Positions 25,098 through 32,602 of a stretch of DNA of 64,000 bases are shown in pieces; position 1 is the first letter of the stretch; each line of letters opens with the position of its first letter. Below the pieces are notes generated by a model. It was given only the letters and a program-made list of their open reading frames with translations, did no database searches and was not told where the DNA came from. The stretch comes from Paenibacillus beijingensis. Lineage in GTDB: Bacteria; Bacillota; Bacilli; Paenibacillales; Paenibacillaceae. The stretch lies in NCBI RefSeq assembly GCF_000961095.1, contig NZ_CP011058.1, positions 3,251,501-3,315,500 of the forward strand, read 5' to 3'. A program made the translations under genes and the position numbers.

Positions 25098-26693
25098 ATG
25101 CAAAATATTATGCCGACAGGTCTTCATGCAATGGTAACGTCGCCTCATTACTTGGCTTCTCATGTCGGGAGTCTCATTTTGAAGCGGGGCGGCAGCGCCT
25201 TCGACGCGGCGGTAGCCGTCAGCGCCGCTTTGGGAGTCGTATATCCCCATATGACCGGGCTAGGCGGGGACGCATTTTTTATGCTGTATGACGCCAAGGA
25301 AGGAACGCTTCACGGGTATAACGGCAGCGGCCGTTCGGGACGGCAGCTGCGTCCGGAAATTTATACGTCTGCCGGTGAAACCGCGATTCCGCTTCGCGGC
25401 ATCCGCAGCGCGATTACCGTACCGGGCATGGTGGATACTTGGTGGGAAGTGTGGCGCCGCGGCGGAAAGCTGCCTTGGGAGGAACTGCTGGAGCCTGCGG
25501 CAGAATATGCGGAGAAGGGCTTCCCGATCTCGCGCAACCTGCACTACTGGATGATCAAGAACGAAACGGATTTGCGGGCTTGCGCACCGCTTGAAAGCAT
25601 CTATTTTGCCGATGGGAAATTGCTAAGCGAGGGCGACCGCCTGCTTCAGCCGGATCTTGCGCGCGCGCTGCGAGAGCTGCAAACCGGAGGACGGGACGCT
25701 TTCTATAAAGGCAGCATTATGAAGCGTATTATAGCGGGCATGCAGGCGGACGGCGGGCTGCTGACGGAAGAGGATTTCACGACTCACAGCGGCGAATGGG
25801 TGAAGCCGGTCTCGGTCACTTACCGGGGCTACGAAATCCATCAGATGCCGCCCAACTCGCAAGGCTTCACGGCGCTCATGATGATGAACATTCTGGAAAA
25901 TGAAGACCTGTCGCAAATTCCGCGCAATTCGGCCGCCTTTTACCACCTCATTGTGGAAACGGTGAAAAAAGCGTTCCGCGACCGCGACCGGTATTTGACC
26001 GATCCGGATTTTGCGCACATTCCGCTCGAGCGGCTGCTGTCGAAATCGTATGCCAAGCATTTGTACGACGAGATCGACCAGCAGTTTCCGCGTCCGGCAT
26101 CGTTCCTTTCCTCGGCAATGGGGCAGGACACCGCGTATGCGGCCGTTACGGATGAGGAAGGCAATGCGGTCTCGTTTATCCAGAGCCTTTATTTTGACTT
26201 CGGCTCCGCTTATAGCCCTGGCGATTCAGGCATCATTATGCAAAACCGCGGCTCGTTCTTTTCGCTTAATACGTCGGATCCCAACGTGCTCGCACCCGGC
26301 AAACGTTCCTTTCATACGCTGATGCCGGGCATGATTACGCGCGGCGGCAAGCCATATGCGCTGGTGGGAACCCAAGGCGGGGAAGGCCAGCCGCAAACGA
26401 CGCTGTCGGTCTTAACCGGCCTGCTCGATTACGGCTGCACGATCCAGGAAGCGCTGGCGCTGCCAAGATGGGTGTACGGCCGGACATGGGGAGAAGACAG
26501 CGACGCCATTAAGCTGGAAAACCGCGACATGCTGGATATCGCCGCCCAGCTTCGCGAATGGGGTCATGAAGTGGAGCTGGTTGGCGCCTGGGACGGCATA
26601 ATGGGCCAGTCGCAGGGCATCGTCATCGGCGAAAATGGCGTCATCAGCGGCGCGGCCGATCCGCGCGGAGACGGAATGGCTATCGGCTGGTAG
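25098..26693 (+). CDS. GGT-fold Ntn-hydrolase, probably oxamate amidohydrolase (HpxW-like)
   Basis: 531 residues of the gamma-glutamyltransferase superfamily. TGLGGDAFFMLYD (about residue 54) and GQDTAYAAVTDEEGNAVS (about 340) are conserved. The Thr after GQD is the expected autocleavage site and catalytic nucleophile. There is no signal peptide, unlike secreted GGTs. Length and setting resemble HpxW of Klebsiella, an oxamate amidohydrolase of the same fold. PucG just upstream makes oxalurate, from which oxamate arises, so oxamate to oxalate plus ammonia would be a logical last step. The transcarbamoylase between the two is not in the window, so a peptide or gamma-glutamyl hydrolase remains possible. 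Confidence 0.75.
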   Translation: MQNIMPTGLHAMVTSPHYLASHVGSLILKRGGSAFDAAVAVSAALGVVYPHMTGLGGDAFFMLYDAKEGTLHGYNGSGRSGRQLRPEIYTSAGETAIPLRGIRSAITVPGMVDTWWEVWRRGGKLPWEELLEPAAEYAEKGFPISRNLHYWMIKNETDLRACAPLESIYFADGKLLSEGDRLLQPDLARALRELQTGGRDAFYKGSIMKRIIAGMQADGGLLTEEDFTTHSGEWVKPVSVTYRGYEIHQMPPNSQGFTALMMMNILENEDLSQIPRNSAAFYHLIVETVKKAFRDRDRYLTDPDFAHIPLERLLSKSYAKHLYDEIDQQFPRPASFLSSAMGQDTAYAAVTDEEGNAVSFIQSLYFDFGSAYSPGDSGIIMQNRGSFFSLNTSDPNVLAPGKRSFHTLMPGMITRGGKPYALVGTQGGEGQPQTTLSVLTGLLDYGCTIQEALALPRWVYGRTWGEDSDAIKLENRDMLDIAAQLREWGHEVELVGAWDGIMGQSQGIVIGENGVISGAADPRGDGMAIGW

Positions 26694-26757
26694 CGCATAT
26701 TCCGGTAGGCTCCAACTTTGGAGCGCTTCTTCCGCAGGATATCTTTACCTGCACGAG

Positions 26758-26838
26758 CGAAAAACCGGATTTTCAAGCAGGAGTCTGCAGCTTGCGGCTG
26801 CAGATCCTCCTTCTGAAAATCGCGGTTTTTTTTGTTTT
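26758..26838 (+). terminator. Strong terminator closing the purine operon
   Basis: A long hairpin. AAAAACCG and GATTTTCA on the left pair with TGAAAATC and CGGTTTTT on the right, with an inner stem CTGCAGC/GCTGCAG. It is followed by a run of eight T, then more T. Confidence 0.85.
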
Positions 26839-27038
26839 TTTCCGGCTGCTAACCGTCCCTTGGATCCGCCATCCAAAAATGAAAAAGCAGTCGAGGATCC
26901 CATTAAAGGGGCACGCCGCTGATCGAGCGAAAGCGGGAGGAACAACACGGGATCGAAAAGTAATTCGAAATTTCGACAACTCGGTAGAAAGCAGTCTGCG
27001 CCGAGTCCCACTGACGGGGGTGTTCGAAGGAACAAGCG

Positions 27039-27225
27039 CTAACGGCTGCCAAAGACGTTAATCGTGCTCAAATGCCCTTTTGCAAAATGTAACGGCTGCG
27101 AGAGAGCTTATTTGCTGCTTTCCGCCCAAACAGGGCTATTCTTGCATCCAATAGCTGCGCTCAGCTCCGTTAGATTTTCAAATGGGTCATTTTCTTCAAA
27201 TTAAAGGCTGTGGCAGCCGTTAGGA
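27039..27225. repeat. Second copy of the TAACGG/TTATT inverted-repeat element
   Basis: The gap at 26839-27400 has no gene. It holds CTAACGGCTGCC (27039), TAACGGCTGCGAGAGAGCTTATTT (27090), the inverted GCGCTCAGCTCCGTTAGATT (27157-27176) and GGCAGCCGTTAGG (27212-27224). The stretch TTAGATTTTCAAATGGGT resembles TTAGATATCCAAATGGGT at 15103-15120, so the two elements are related copies. Confidence 0.65.
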
Positions 27226-27406
27226 AATAACCCGGCATCCATCGGCGGCTCCTAGGTCGGCCCCGCATTTTTCGCCAATAAACATCGGGTATTAATAATA
27301 TTGACCGCTCCACACCCTCCGGACGAATTTACAAAGAGGTACACAAGCACTTCCGACATTTACAAAAACTTATCTCCACGTTACCTTTTCGAAAATAAAG
27401 CCACTC

Positions 27407-27444
27407 TATAATCCCAAGTAGCAAGTGATCTGGACGTCTAGACG
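27407..27444 (+). promoter_or_regulatory. Promoter -10 box and GntR-type operator of the PHP unit
   Basis: TATAAT at 27407-27412 (no clear -35) is followed at 27435-27444 by the perfect palindrome CGTCTAGACG. Its core GTCTAGAC fits the GTnTAnAC pattern bound by HutC-type GntR regulators such as NagR/DasR. Such a regulator ends this gene unit (30388). The site lies about 40 bases ahead of the first gene. Confidence 0.5.
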
Positions 27445-27485
27445 ACTTTTGTGACACTGCCTTCAAGACAAAGGAGGAATTCCGG

Positions 27486-28835
27486 GTGAACAACCCCCAA
27501 GCGATGCCGGCGGGGAAAGAGATCGACGCGTGCCGCGGCTGTCGCTATTCGTTTTCGCTGCAGGAAAAAGGTTTTGTCGAGCTTGATTTGAAAGCGAGCA
27601 GCGCCAGCGACTGGCGAGAGAAGGACCGCGAATCGGCTTTCGTGCGGCTGTACGTTAACGGCGTCTATAATCAGGATATCATCCTCTTTTACGGAAACGC
27701 CCCGTTCGTTTACCAGCGCATGCTCGGCTGCTTTGAAGCCGGAGAGTACGAATTGTACGCCGAGTTCCGCGACCGCGAATCGGCTCCGCTCGTAACGTCC
27801 GCCCGCATCGAGCGGATCGATGTGCGCTGCGTGCCCGCCGAAAGCCCGCTTGCGTCCGTTTACCGCCATACGCCGCTTGTGTACGGCCGCAATTTGACCC
27901 ATCCGTATGAAAGCCGGTTTACGGATACGCCGCTGCTGCTCTTTTATTCGCTTACGGAGAGCGGCGGACGGACGGTCATCGAATACCAGATGATGTTCAG
28001 CCATGAGGACGAGGGGACGCCCGGACCGTTGCTGATGAGCAAATGGGGCAGAACGACGGATATCGAATGGATGTACCGGGTCGAGCTGGACAGCGACGGG
28101 CAGCTGCTGCATGCCGAGTACCAGGGTCCGCATCACGTGACGACGCCTTTCCGGGGAGGATACGAGCTGGGCGGTCATCCCGTGCTGCAGGCGGCGACCG
28201 GAAACGGCAATTTTACGGACGAGGTGCGCTCCGGCTATTGTTATCTGCTTCCGCCTCTGTACCGCTGGCAGCCGCAGCGCGAGCCGCGCGAACGAGTGAT
28301 GGATCACTATCCGTTTGCCTATCAGGTCACGAATTGGGAGATGCAGCGCCAGTACGAACTGGAGCAGCCGTGCAATCCGGAATCGTTCGCGCTAGCCGAT
28401 CAGCGCTCGTATTTGTTCGTGCAGACGTCCAAGCATCCGTCATCCGATCACCACTCGCATCATACGGGATTGGTCGACCATTTACAGGATGCGTGCTTAG
28501 ATATCCAGGTGCGCCTTGAGGGATCTGACGTATGGTACTCTTCCAGCTTTCACGATCTTCGTTTGCAAGAGTTTCGGGCGGCGTATCAAGGACCGTACAG
28601 CCATTTCGCGACGACGGTGAAGCTTCCGAAGCCGGGTGCGCTGCAGGACGTTGCCGAAATCCGCGCGGTGCTGCTGCCGGATGGGGCGGAGCGGATGACG
28701 GTTTCCGGTTTGAAAGCATTTATGCTTGGAGACGACTATCTTCCGCTGCCGGGAATCGAAAGCGGCGTTACAATCGAGCTGACCCGGGAGGAGCCTAATG
28801 GTGTAATATGGAAAAGAGAGGAGGGCGAGTTGTGA
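27486..28835 (+). CDS. Uncharacterised protein, first gene of the PHP-hydrolase unit
   Basis: 449 residues, GTG start with AAAGGAGG 8 bases upstream. I do not recognise a named family. There is no signal peptide or membrane segment. The first about 120 residues look like a beta-sandwich (FVELDLKASSASD, VRLYVNGVYNQDIILFY, GEYELYAEFRDRE). The middle part is rich in Tyr, His and Trp (HPYESRF, QVTNWEMQRQYELEQPC, HPSSDHHSHHTGLVDH), and the end is again beta-rich. It overlaps the next gene by 4 bases, so it is co-translated with a PHP hydrolase module and may bind or process the same substrate. Confidence 0.8.
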   Translation: MNNPQAMPAGKEIDACRGCRYSFSLQEKGFVELDLKASSASDWREKDRESAFVRLYVNGVYNQDIILFYGNAPFVYQRMLGCFEAGEYELYAEFRDRESAPLVTSARIERIDVRCVPAESPLASVYRHTPLVYGRNLTHPYESRFTDTPLLLFYSLTESGGRTVIEYQMMFSHEDEGTPGPLLMSKWGRTTDIEWMYRVELDSDGQLLHAEYQGPHHVTTPFRGGYELGGHPVLQAATGNGNFTDEVRSGYCYLLPPLYRWQPQREPRERVMDHYPFAYQVTNWEMQRQYELEQPCNPESFALADQRSYLFVQTSKHPSSDHHSHHTGLVDHLQDACLDIQVRLEGSDVWYSSSFHDLRLQEFRAAYQGPYSHFATTVKLPKPGALQDVAEIRAVLLPDGAERMTVSGLKAFMLGDDYLPLPGIESGVTIELTREEPNGVIWKREEGEL

Positions 28836-29317
28836 GCCGGAAGCTGCTCGCGGCATTAGGGAAGGTAGACCGCAGCTGCACGCAAAGCCATATTACCTAT
28901 ACGTTCCATATCGAAGAGCCGGCAGATCAGCTGCGGATCGAATTTTCCTATTCTCCGAAGCTGCTTGAAGATAAGCAAGCCGCGCGGGAAATCATTACAG
29001 TGAGCATGGAGCGGTACGGTTACGAGAGGGCGGACAGCGGCGGGGGTGGCTGGGAAAAATACGCGCCGCTGCAAAATTTGCTGACGCTGTCGCTGGACGA
29101 CCCGCAGCGCCACCGCGGAGCGGCCCACCGTCCCGCGCCGCAGCAGCGGCATGTAATCGGCGAAGGCTTTGCCTCGCCGGGTTTTGTTCCGGGTGCGAAT
29201 CCGGCGGGGCTGTGGCGGCTGACGCTCAGCCTGCATGCGGTTGTGACGGAGACGTGCGACTACCGGATCGAAGTATGGGAGGAGGAAGAGAGCGATGAAG
29301 ACGTGGGTTCCGTGTGA
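28832..29317 (+). CDS. Uncharacterised small protein paired with the PHP hydrolase
   Basis: 161 residues from GTG 28832, which follows AGGAGGG and overlaps the previous stop; an in-frame ATG at 28808 would put this site inside the gene. The N-terminal half (SHITYTFHIEEPADQLRIEF) is a beta-rich segment of the sort found ahead of the PHP domain in longer CehA/McbA-type proteins. I infer that a domain fused elsewhere is encoded separately here. It overlaps the hydrolase gene by 23 bases. Function unknown. Confidence 0.72.
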   Translation: MSRKLLAALGKVDRSCTQSHITYTFHIEEPADQLRIEFSYSPKLLEDKQAAREIITVSMERYGYERADSGGGGWEKYAPLQNLLTLSLDDPQRHRGAAHRPAPQQRHVIGEGFASPGFVPGANPAGLWRLTLSLHAVVTETCDYRIEVWEEEESDEDVGSV

Positions 29318-30317
29318 GCTGCACACACATACGTTTCACAGCGACGGCAGGCAATCGCTGGACGAGCTGGCCGCGAGCGCGAGCTGGATGGGCCTTGCCT
29401 TCATAGCGCTGACCGACCATAACACGCAGTCCGGACTTGTCGACCGGGAGAGGGTCGAGCGGGAAAGCGGAATTCAAATTGTGCCGGGCATGGAATGGAC
29501 GACCTTCTACGGTCATATGCTGACGATCGGCGTGCACGAGTTCGTTGACTGGCGGGCGTTCGGTCCCGGGGATCTCCACCGCGGAATTGCACACGTTCAC
29601 CGCCAGGGAGGCGTTGCCGGCATCGCCCATCCGTTTCGCATCGGCAGCCCGATCTGCACCGGATGCTTCTGGGAGTTTGCCGTCAATGACTGGAACGATC
29701 TCGATTTTATCGAAGTATGGTCCACACTGATGCCGACTGTCAAGCGCGACAGCCGGAGGGCGTTCGGGCTGTGGACGGAGCTGCTGGACAAAGGCCACCG
29801 CCTGACGGCGACCAGCGGACGGGACTGGCATGAAACGAAGCCGGACGATGCCCCGGCAGCCGTCACGTATTTGGGCTTCGACGGTAAACCTGGAGACGAT
29901 ATCGCCGCTCAGGCGGCGGGCGCTCTGCGCAGCGGTTCGGCGGTCGTTACGATGGGGCCGCTGCTTACTTTTTCGGCGGTAAATCCCGGTTCGGGTAAGG
30001 TTTGCTCCATTGGAGAGCAGCTGGAGCTGAGTGATAGCGGTACAGCCGGCAACCGTACAATCGAGTTCGAAATGAAGCTGGACTTGGACACTCGTCGCGA
30101 GCATTACCGGCTTGAGCCGCAGACGCTTCGTCTTGTGCTCACCGGAGGTACCGGGGTCCTGCACGAGCTCCGGGTCCCGGCTTCCTCCGAAGAGTTTACT
30201 TTGAGCGTTGAAGTGCCGCCGGGATGCGGATGGATTCGCGCAGAGCTTTACGGCTGCCTGGCGGGAGCCGTTACGATGATCGCTTTTACAAATCCGGTCT
30301 TTTGTGTCGAACGTTAG
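29295..30317 (+). CDS. CehA/McbA-type PHP-domain metallohydrolase
   Basis: 340 residues. ELHTHTFHSDGRQSLDEL (first metal motif, HxH...D), IALTDHNTQSG (about residue 42), HRQGGVAGIAHPF (about residue 105) and TSGRDWHE (about residue 175) are the ordered metal ligands of the PHP fold. The C-terminal about 110 residues are a beta domain. Family members hydrolyse phosphoesters or, in CehA, a carbamate ester. No signal peptide is seen, so it is probably cytoplasmic. The substrate is unknown. It ends a three-gene unit. Confidence 0.85.
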   Translation: MKTWVPCELHTHTFHSDGRQSLDELAASASWMGLAFIALTDHNTQSGLVDRERVERESGIQIVPGMEWTTFYGHMLTIGVHEFVDWRAFGPGDLHRGIAHVHRQGGVAGIAHPFRIGSPICTGCFWEFAVNDWNDLDFIEVWSTLMPTVKRDSRRAFGLWTELLDKGHRLTATSGRDWHETKPDDAPAAVTYLGFDGKPGDDIAAQAAGALRSGSAVVTMGPLLTFSAVNPGSGKVCSIGEQLELSDSGTAGNRTIEFEMKLDLDTRREHYRLEPQTLRLVLTGGTGVLHELRVPASSEEFTLSVEVPPGCGWIRAELYGCLAGAVTMIAFTNPVFCVER

Positions 30318-30372
30318 TCAGGGTGCGGCCATTTGAACGAATCAATAAGACGCCATGCCGCAGGCGAAAGGG

Positions 30373-30384
30373 TGAAACGTTTCA
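30373..30384. promoter_or_regulatory. Palindrome TGAAACGTTTCA just before the GntR gene
   Basis: A perfect 12-base palindrome 3 bases upstream of the GTG start. It is 2 bases shorter than a standard catabolite-response (cre) site. It could be an autoregulatory operator, or could affect translation initiation. Confidence 0.4.
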
Positions 30385-30387
30385 ACC

Positions 30388-31101
30388 GTGTCATCTAAAC
30401 TGGACTCCATCAAATTGAACATCGAAAATTATATTCGAGACAACCGTATCCGTCCCGGGGACAAGCTCCCTTCCGAAACTTCTTTGGCCCAGCATTTTCA
30501 TGTGAGCCGCACGACGGTTCGGGGAGCGATACGCAAGCTGCAATCCGAAGGCAAGCTGTTCGTCAAGCATGGCAGCGGCACGTATATCACGCGCCCGCTG
30601 CCAACGATTCCGAGCTCGCTGGACCGGTTGTACAGCATCGGCGATATGATCCGGACGGCCGGTCTTCAGGAGGACGAACAGCTCGAATATATCGTCACGC
30701 AGTTATGCCCGCCCGAAATCGCGGAGCGGATGGGGCTGAAACAGGGCGAGGAGATCGTGGTGCTGGAGCGGACGCGCATGGCAGACGGCGAAGCGGTTGC
30801 GCATTCCATCAATTACATGCCGCAAGCAATCGCCGGCGCGATTATCGAGAACGGATCATTCTCGGGCTCGCTGTTCAACCATTTGGAGGAAAAAGCCGGT
30901 ATCCGCATCGTAGGCTCGAATTCCGAGCTGACCGTGCCGCCCCCTTCCGATCCGATCTGCAAACGGCTGCTGCAGCAGCCTCAATCGACCGTGCTGCTGC
31001 TGAAGCAGCTTCATTACGATGAAATAAACCGGCAGGTGCTTTATTCGCTTGACTATGTCCGCAGCGATATTTTCACCTTCTGGATTAAGCGTACGCGGTG
31101 A
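30388..31101 (+). CDS. GntR-family regulator with UTRA ligand domain (HutC type)
   Basis: 237 residues. Residues 1-75 form a winged helix-turn-helix (SLAQHFHVSRTTVRGAIRKL, followed by GSGTYITRP). Residues from about 90 form a UTRA effector domain (EEIVVLERTRMADGE, LKQLHYDEINRQVLYSLDYV). Such regulators are usually repressors released by a small sugar or acid. The gene follows the PHP hydrolase gene by 70 bases and probably controls that unit through the GTCTAGAC palindrome upstream of it. The start is GTG; the only site is an AAAGGGTG about 15 bases upstream, so initiation may be weak. Confidence 0.9.
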   Translation: MSSKLDSIKLNIENYIRDNRIRPGDKLPSETSLAQHFHVSRTTVRGAIRKLQSEGKLFVKHGSGTYITRPLPTIPSSLDRLYSIGDMIRTAGLQEDEQLEYIVTQLCPPEIAERMGLKQGEEIVVLERTRMADGEAVAHSINYMPQAIAGAIIENGSFSGSLFNHLEEKAGIRIVGSNSELTVPPPSDPICKRLLQQPQSTVLLLKQLHYDEINRQVLYSLDYVRSDIFTFWIKRTR

Positions 31102-31215
31102 CCGCCGCCTGCTCATTTAACCCGGGAACCTGCACGATCCGCATAAAATCCGCTCCCGCAGCGCACAATGATCTTCAGCCGGCTATTTGTTAAGCCGCTG
31201 GGGAGGTGCATATGG

Positions 31216-31302
31216 ATGAGCAAGCAGCAGGGACATGCCGTTAAAAACACCCAAACGAAAACGTCCGACAAGAAGGGCAATTCCAAGGGCAATAATCACT
31301 GA
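31216..31302 (+). CDS. Small basic hydrophilic protein (28 residues)
   Basis: A short frame (MSKQQGHAVKNTQTK, then SDKKGNSKGNNH) with GGGAGG about 10 bases upstream. It contains almost only Lys, Asn, Gln, Ser, Gly and His, the composition of minor small acid-soluble spore proteins. I cannot assign it to a named Ssp family. The overlapping ATG at 31212 is in another frame and gives only 9 codons. Confidence 0.45.
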   Translation: MSKQQGHAVKNTQTKTSDKKGNSKGNNH

Positions 31303-31373
31303 TTCGCTCTTCAGTCCACGATGCACGGCAATTGCGGTCCGTTATACTCACGTTGAAGGGTGGGCTTAAAATA

Positions 31374-31547
31374 ATGTCTTCAAGCAAAAATCATCAAGAA
31401 GCGCACGGAATCGGCCAGATCGAGGAGCAGCTGAATAAGCAGGCGGCCGCCGCCGCTTCCATTCAGGGACAAAACGAAATCGACGCCGAAGTGCTTCGCA
31501 AAGCGCACCAAAGCAGCAGCGAGTTGGACGAGATTATTGAATCGTGA
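31374..31547 (+). CDS. Small hydrophilic protein, unknown
   Basis: 57 residues from ATG 31374; the frame is open from 31332, but AAGGGTGGGC just upstream favours the internal ATG. It is rich in Gln, Ser, Ala and Glu (QLNKQAAAAASIQGQNEID), with no Cys or Trp, and is predicted to be helical. A terminator follows. Composition again recalls small spore proteins, but no family signature is seen. Confidence 0.6.
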   Translation: MSSSKNHQEAHGIGQIEEQLNKQAAAAASIQGQNEIDAEVLRKAHQSSSELDEIIES

Positions 31548-31578
31548 CCTATAGCGGAAATTCGCGCCATATGAAAAC

Positions 31579-31608
31579 TAAAGGCTGTCCCAACGGGGCA
31601 GCCTTTTT
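31579..31608 (+). terminator. Terminator after the small-protein genes
   Basis: AAAGGCTGTCCC pairs with GGGGCAGCCTTT around a short loop and runs into TTTTT. Confidence 0.85.
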
Positions 31609-31801
31609 GACTTATTGACGTATGTTCTAGTCGCAGGTTTAGGACATGAATATAGGTCAATAACTGTCTTGCGACAGGAAAATGCTTGTATAATAAGCAG
31701 TGAAGAGTCTAAAGGGGACAACGCAGTACACTATGTTTATCAACCAGTATTGGTTATGATAATCTTGATGAAATACTTCAAAAATAAGGAAGTGTTAAAC
31801 A

Positions 31802-32509
31802 ATGAATTTCGAAATGGTTATGCAGGAGCTTGAAACTCTCGGCAAGGAACGAACTAAGAAAATTTACGTTTCCAATGGCGCGCACGAACCGCTCTTTGGT
31901 GTGGCTACAGGCGAAATGAAGCCCATCGCTAAGAATATTAAAAAAAATCAACCTTTGGCTGAGCAGCTTTACAACACGGGGAATTATGACGCAATGTACT
32001 TTGCCGGCGTAATTGCAGATCCAAAAACAATGACTGATGCGGATTTTGAGCGTTGGATAGATGCCGCTTATTTTTATATGCTGTCAGATTATGTAGTGGC
32101 AGTAACCTTGGCAGAAACAGATATTGCGCAAGAAGTTGCTGATAAATGGATCGCAAGCAGCGAAGAGCTGAGAATGTCAGCGGGCTGGAGTTGTTACTGC
32201 TGGCTTTTGGGAAATCGACCGGACGGAGAATTTTCCGAAAGCAAACTTACCAATATGCTTGAAATTGTAGAAAATACGATTCATGATTCTCCCGAAAGAG
32301 CTAAATACGCTATGAATAATTTCATTTACACAGTGGGGGTATCCTATTTGCCTCTCCATGATAAGGCGGTCGAGACCGCAAAGGCAGTAGGTCCAGTAGA
32401 AGTCAAACGGGATAAGACAAAAAGCAAGTTTCTACTCGCTTCCGAAAACATTCAAAAGGCAGTAGATAAAGGACAACTTGGTTTCAAACGTAAATATGTA
32501 AGGTGTTAA
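31802..32509 (+). CDS. AlkD-like DNA alkylation repair protein
   Basis: 235 residues of the HEAT-like-repeat DNA glycosylase superfamily. It would remove alkylated bases without flipping them, as AlkD does. Matching stretches are YDAMYFAGVIADPKTMTD, ERWIDAAYFYMLSDYVVA and MNNFIYTVGVSYLPL. An AAGGAAG site precedes the ATG, and a TATAAT-type -10 box lies about 110 bases upstream. The gene and its upstream region are clearly more AT-rich than the neighbours, with many TTT/AAA-rich codons, which suggests separate acquisition. It stands alone between two terminator-like hairpins. Confidence 0.85.
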   Translation: MNFEMVMQELETLGKERTKKIYVSNGAHEPLFGVATGEMKPIAKNIKKNQPLAEQLYNTGNYDAMYFAGVIADPKTMTDADFERWIDAAYFYMLSDYVVAVTLAETDIAQEVADKWIASSEELRMSAGWSCYCWLLGNRPDGEFSESKLTNMLEIVENTIHDSPERAKYAMNNFIYTVGVSYLPLHDKAVETAKAVGPVEVKRDKTKSKFLLASENIQKAVDKGQLGFKRKYVRC

Positions 32510-32536
32510 ACTGTAAATGTCCCGGAGCACAAATAC

Positions 32537-32570
32537 GCCCTCCCGACTTCCTACTGGAAGCGAGAGGGCT
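32537..32570. terminator. Hairpin between convergent genes
   Basis: CCCTCCCGACTTCC pairs with GGAAGCGAGAGGG around TACT, with two mismatches. It lies between the convergent alkylation-repair and dehydrogenase genes. There is no strong T-run on either side, so its strength is uncertain. Confidence 0.5.
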
Positions 32571-32602
32571 GAAAAGTTTGCCGCGCAGCGGCTCCTTGTT
32601 CA

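Noticed and set aside
30373..30384. TGAAACGTTTCA as a CcpA cre site
   Set aside because: The cre consensus is two bases longer between its conserved ends; kept only as an unspecified palindrome.
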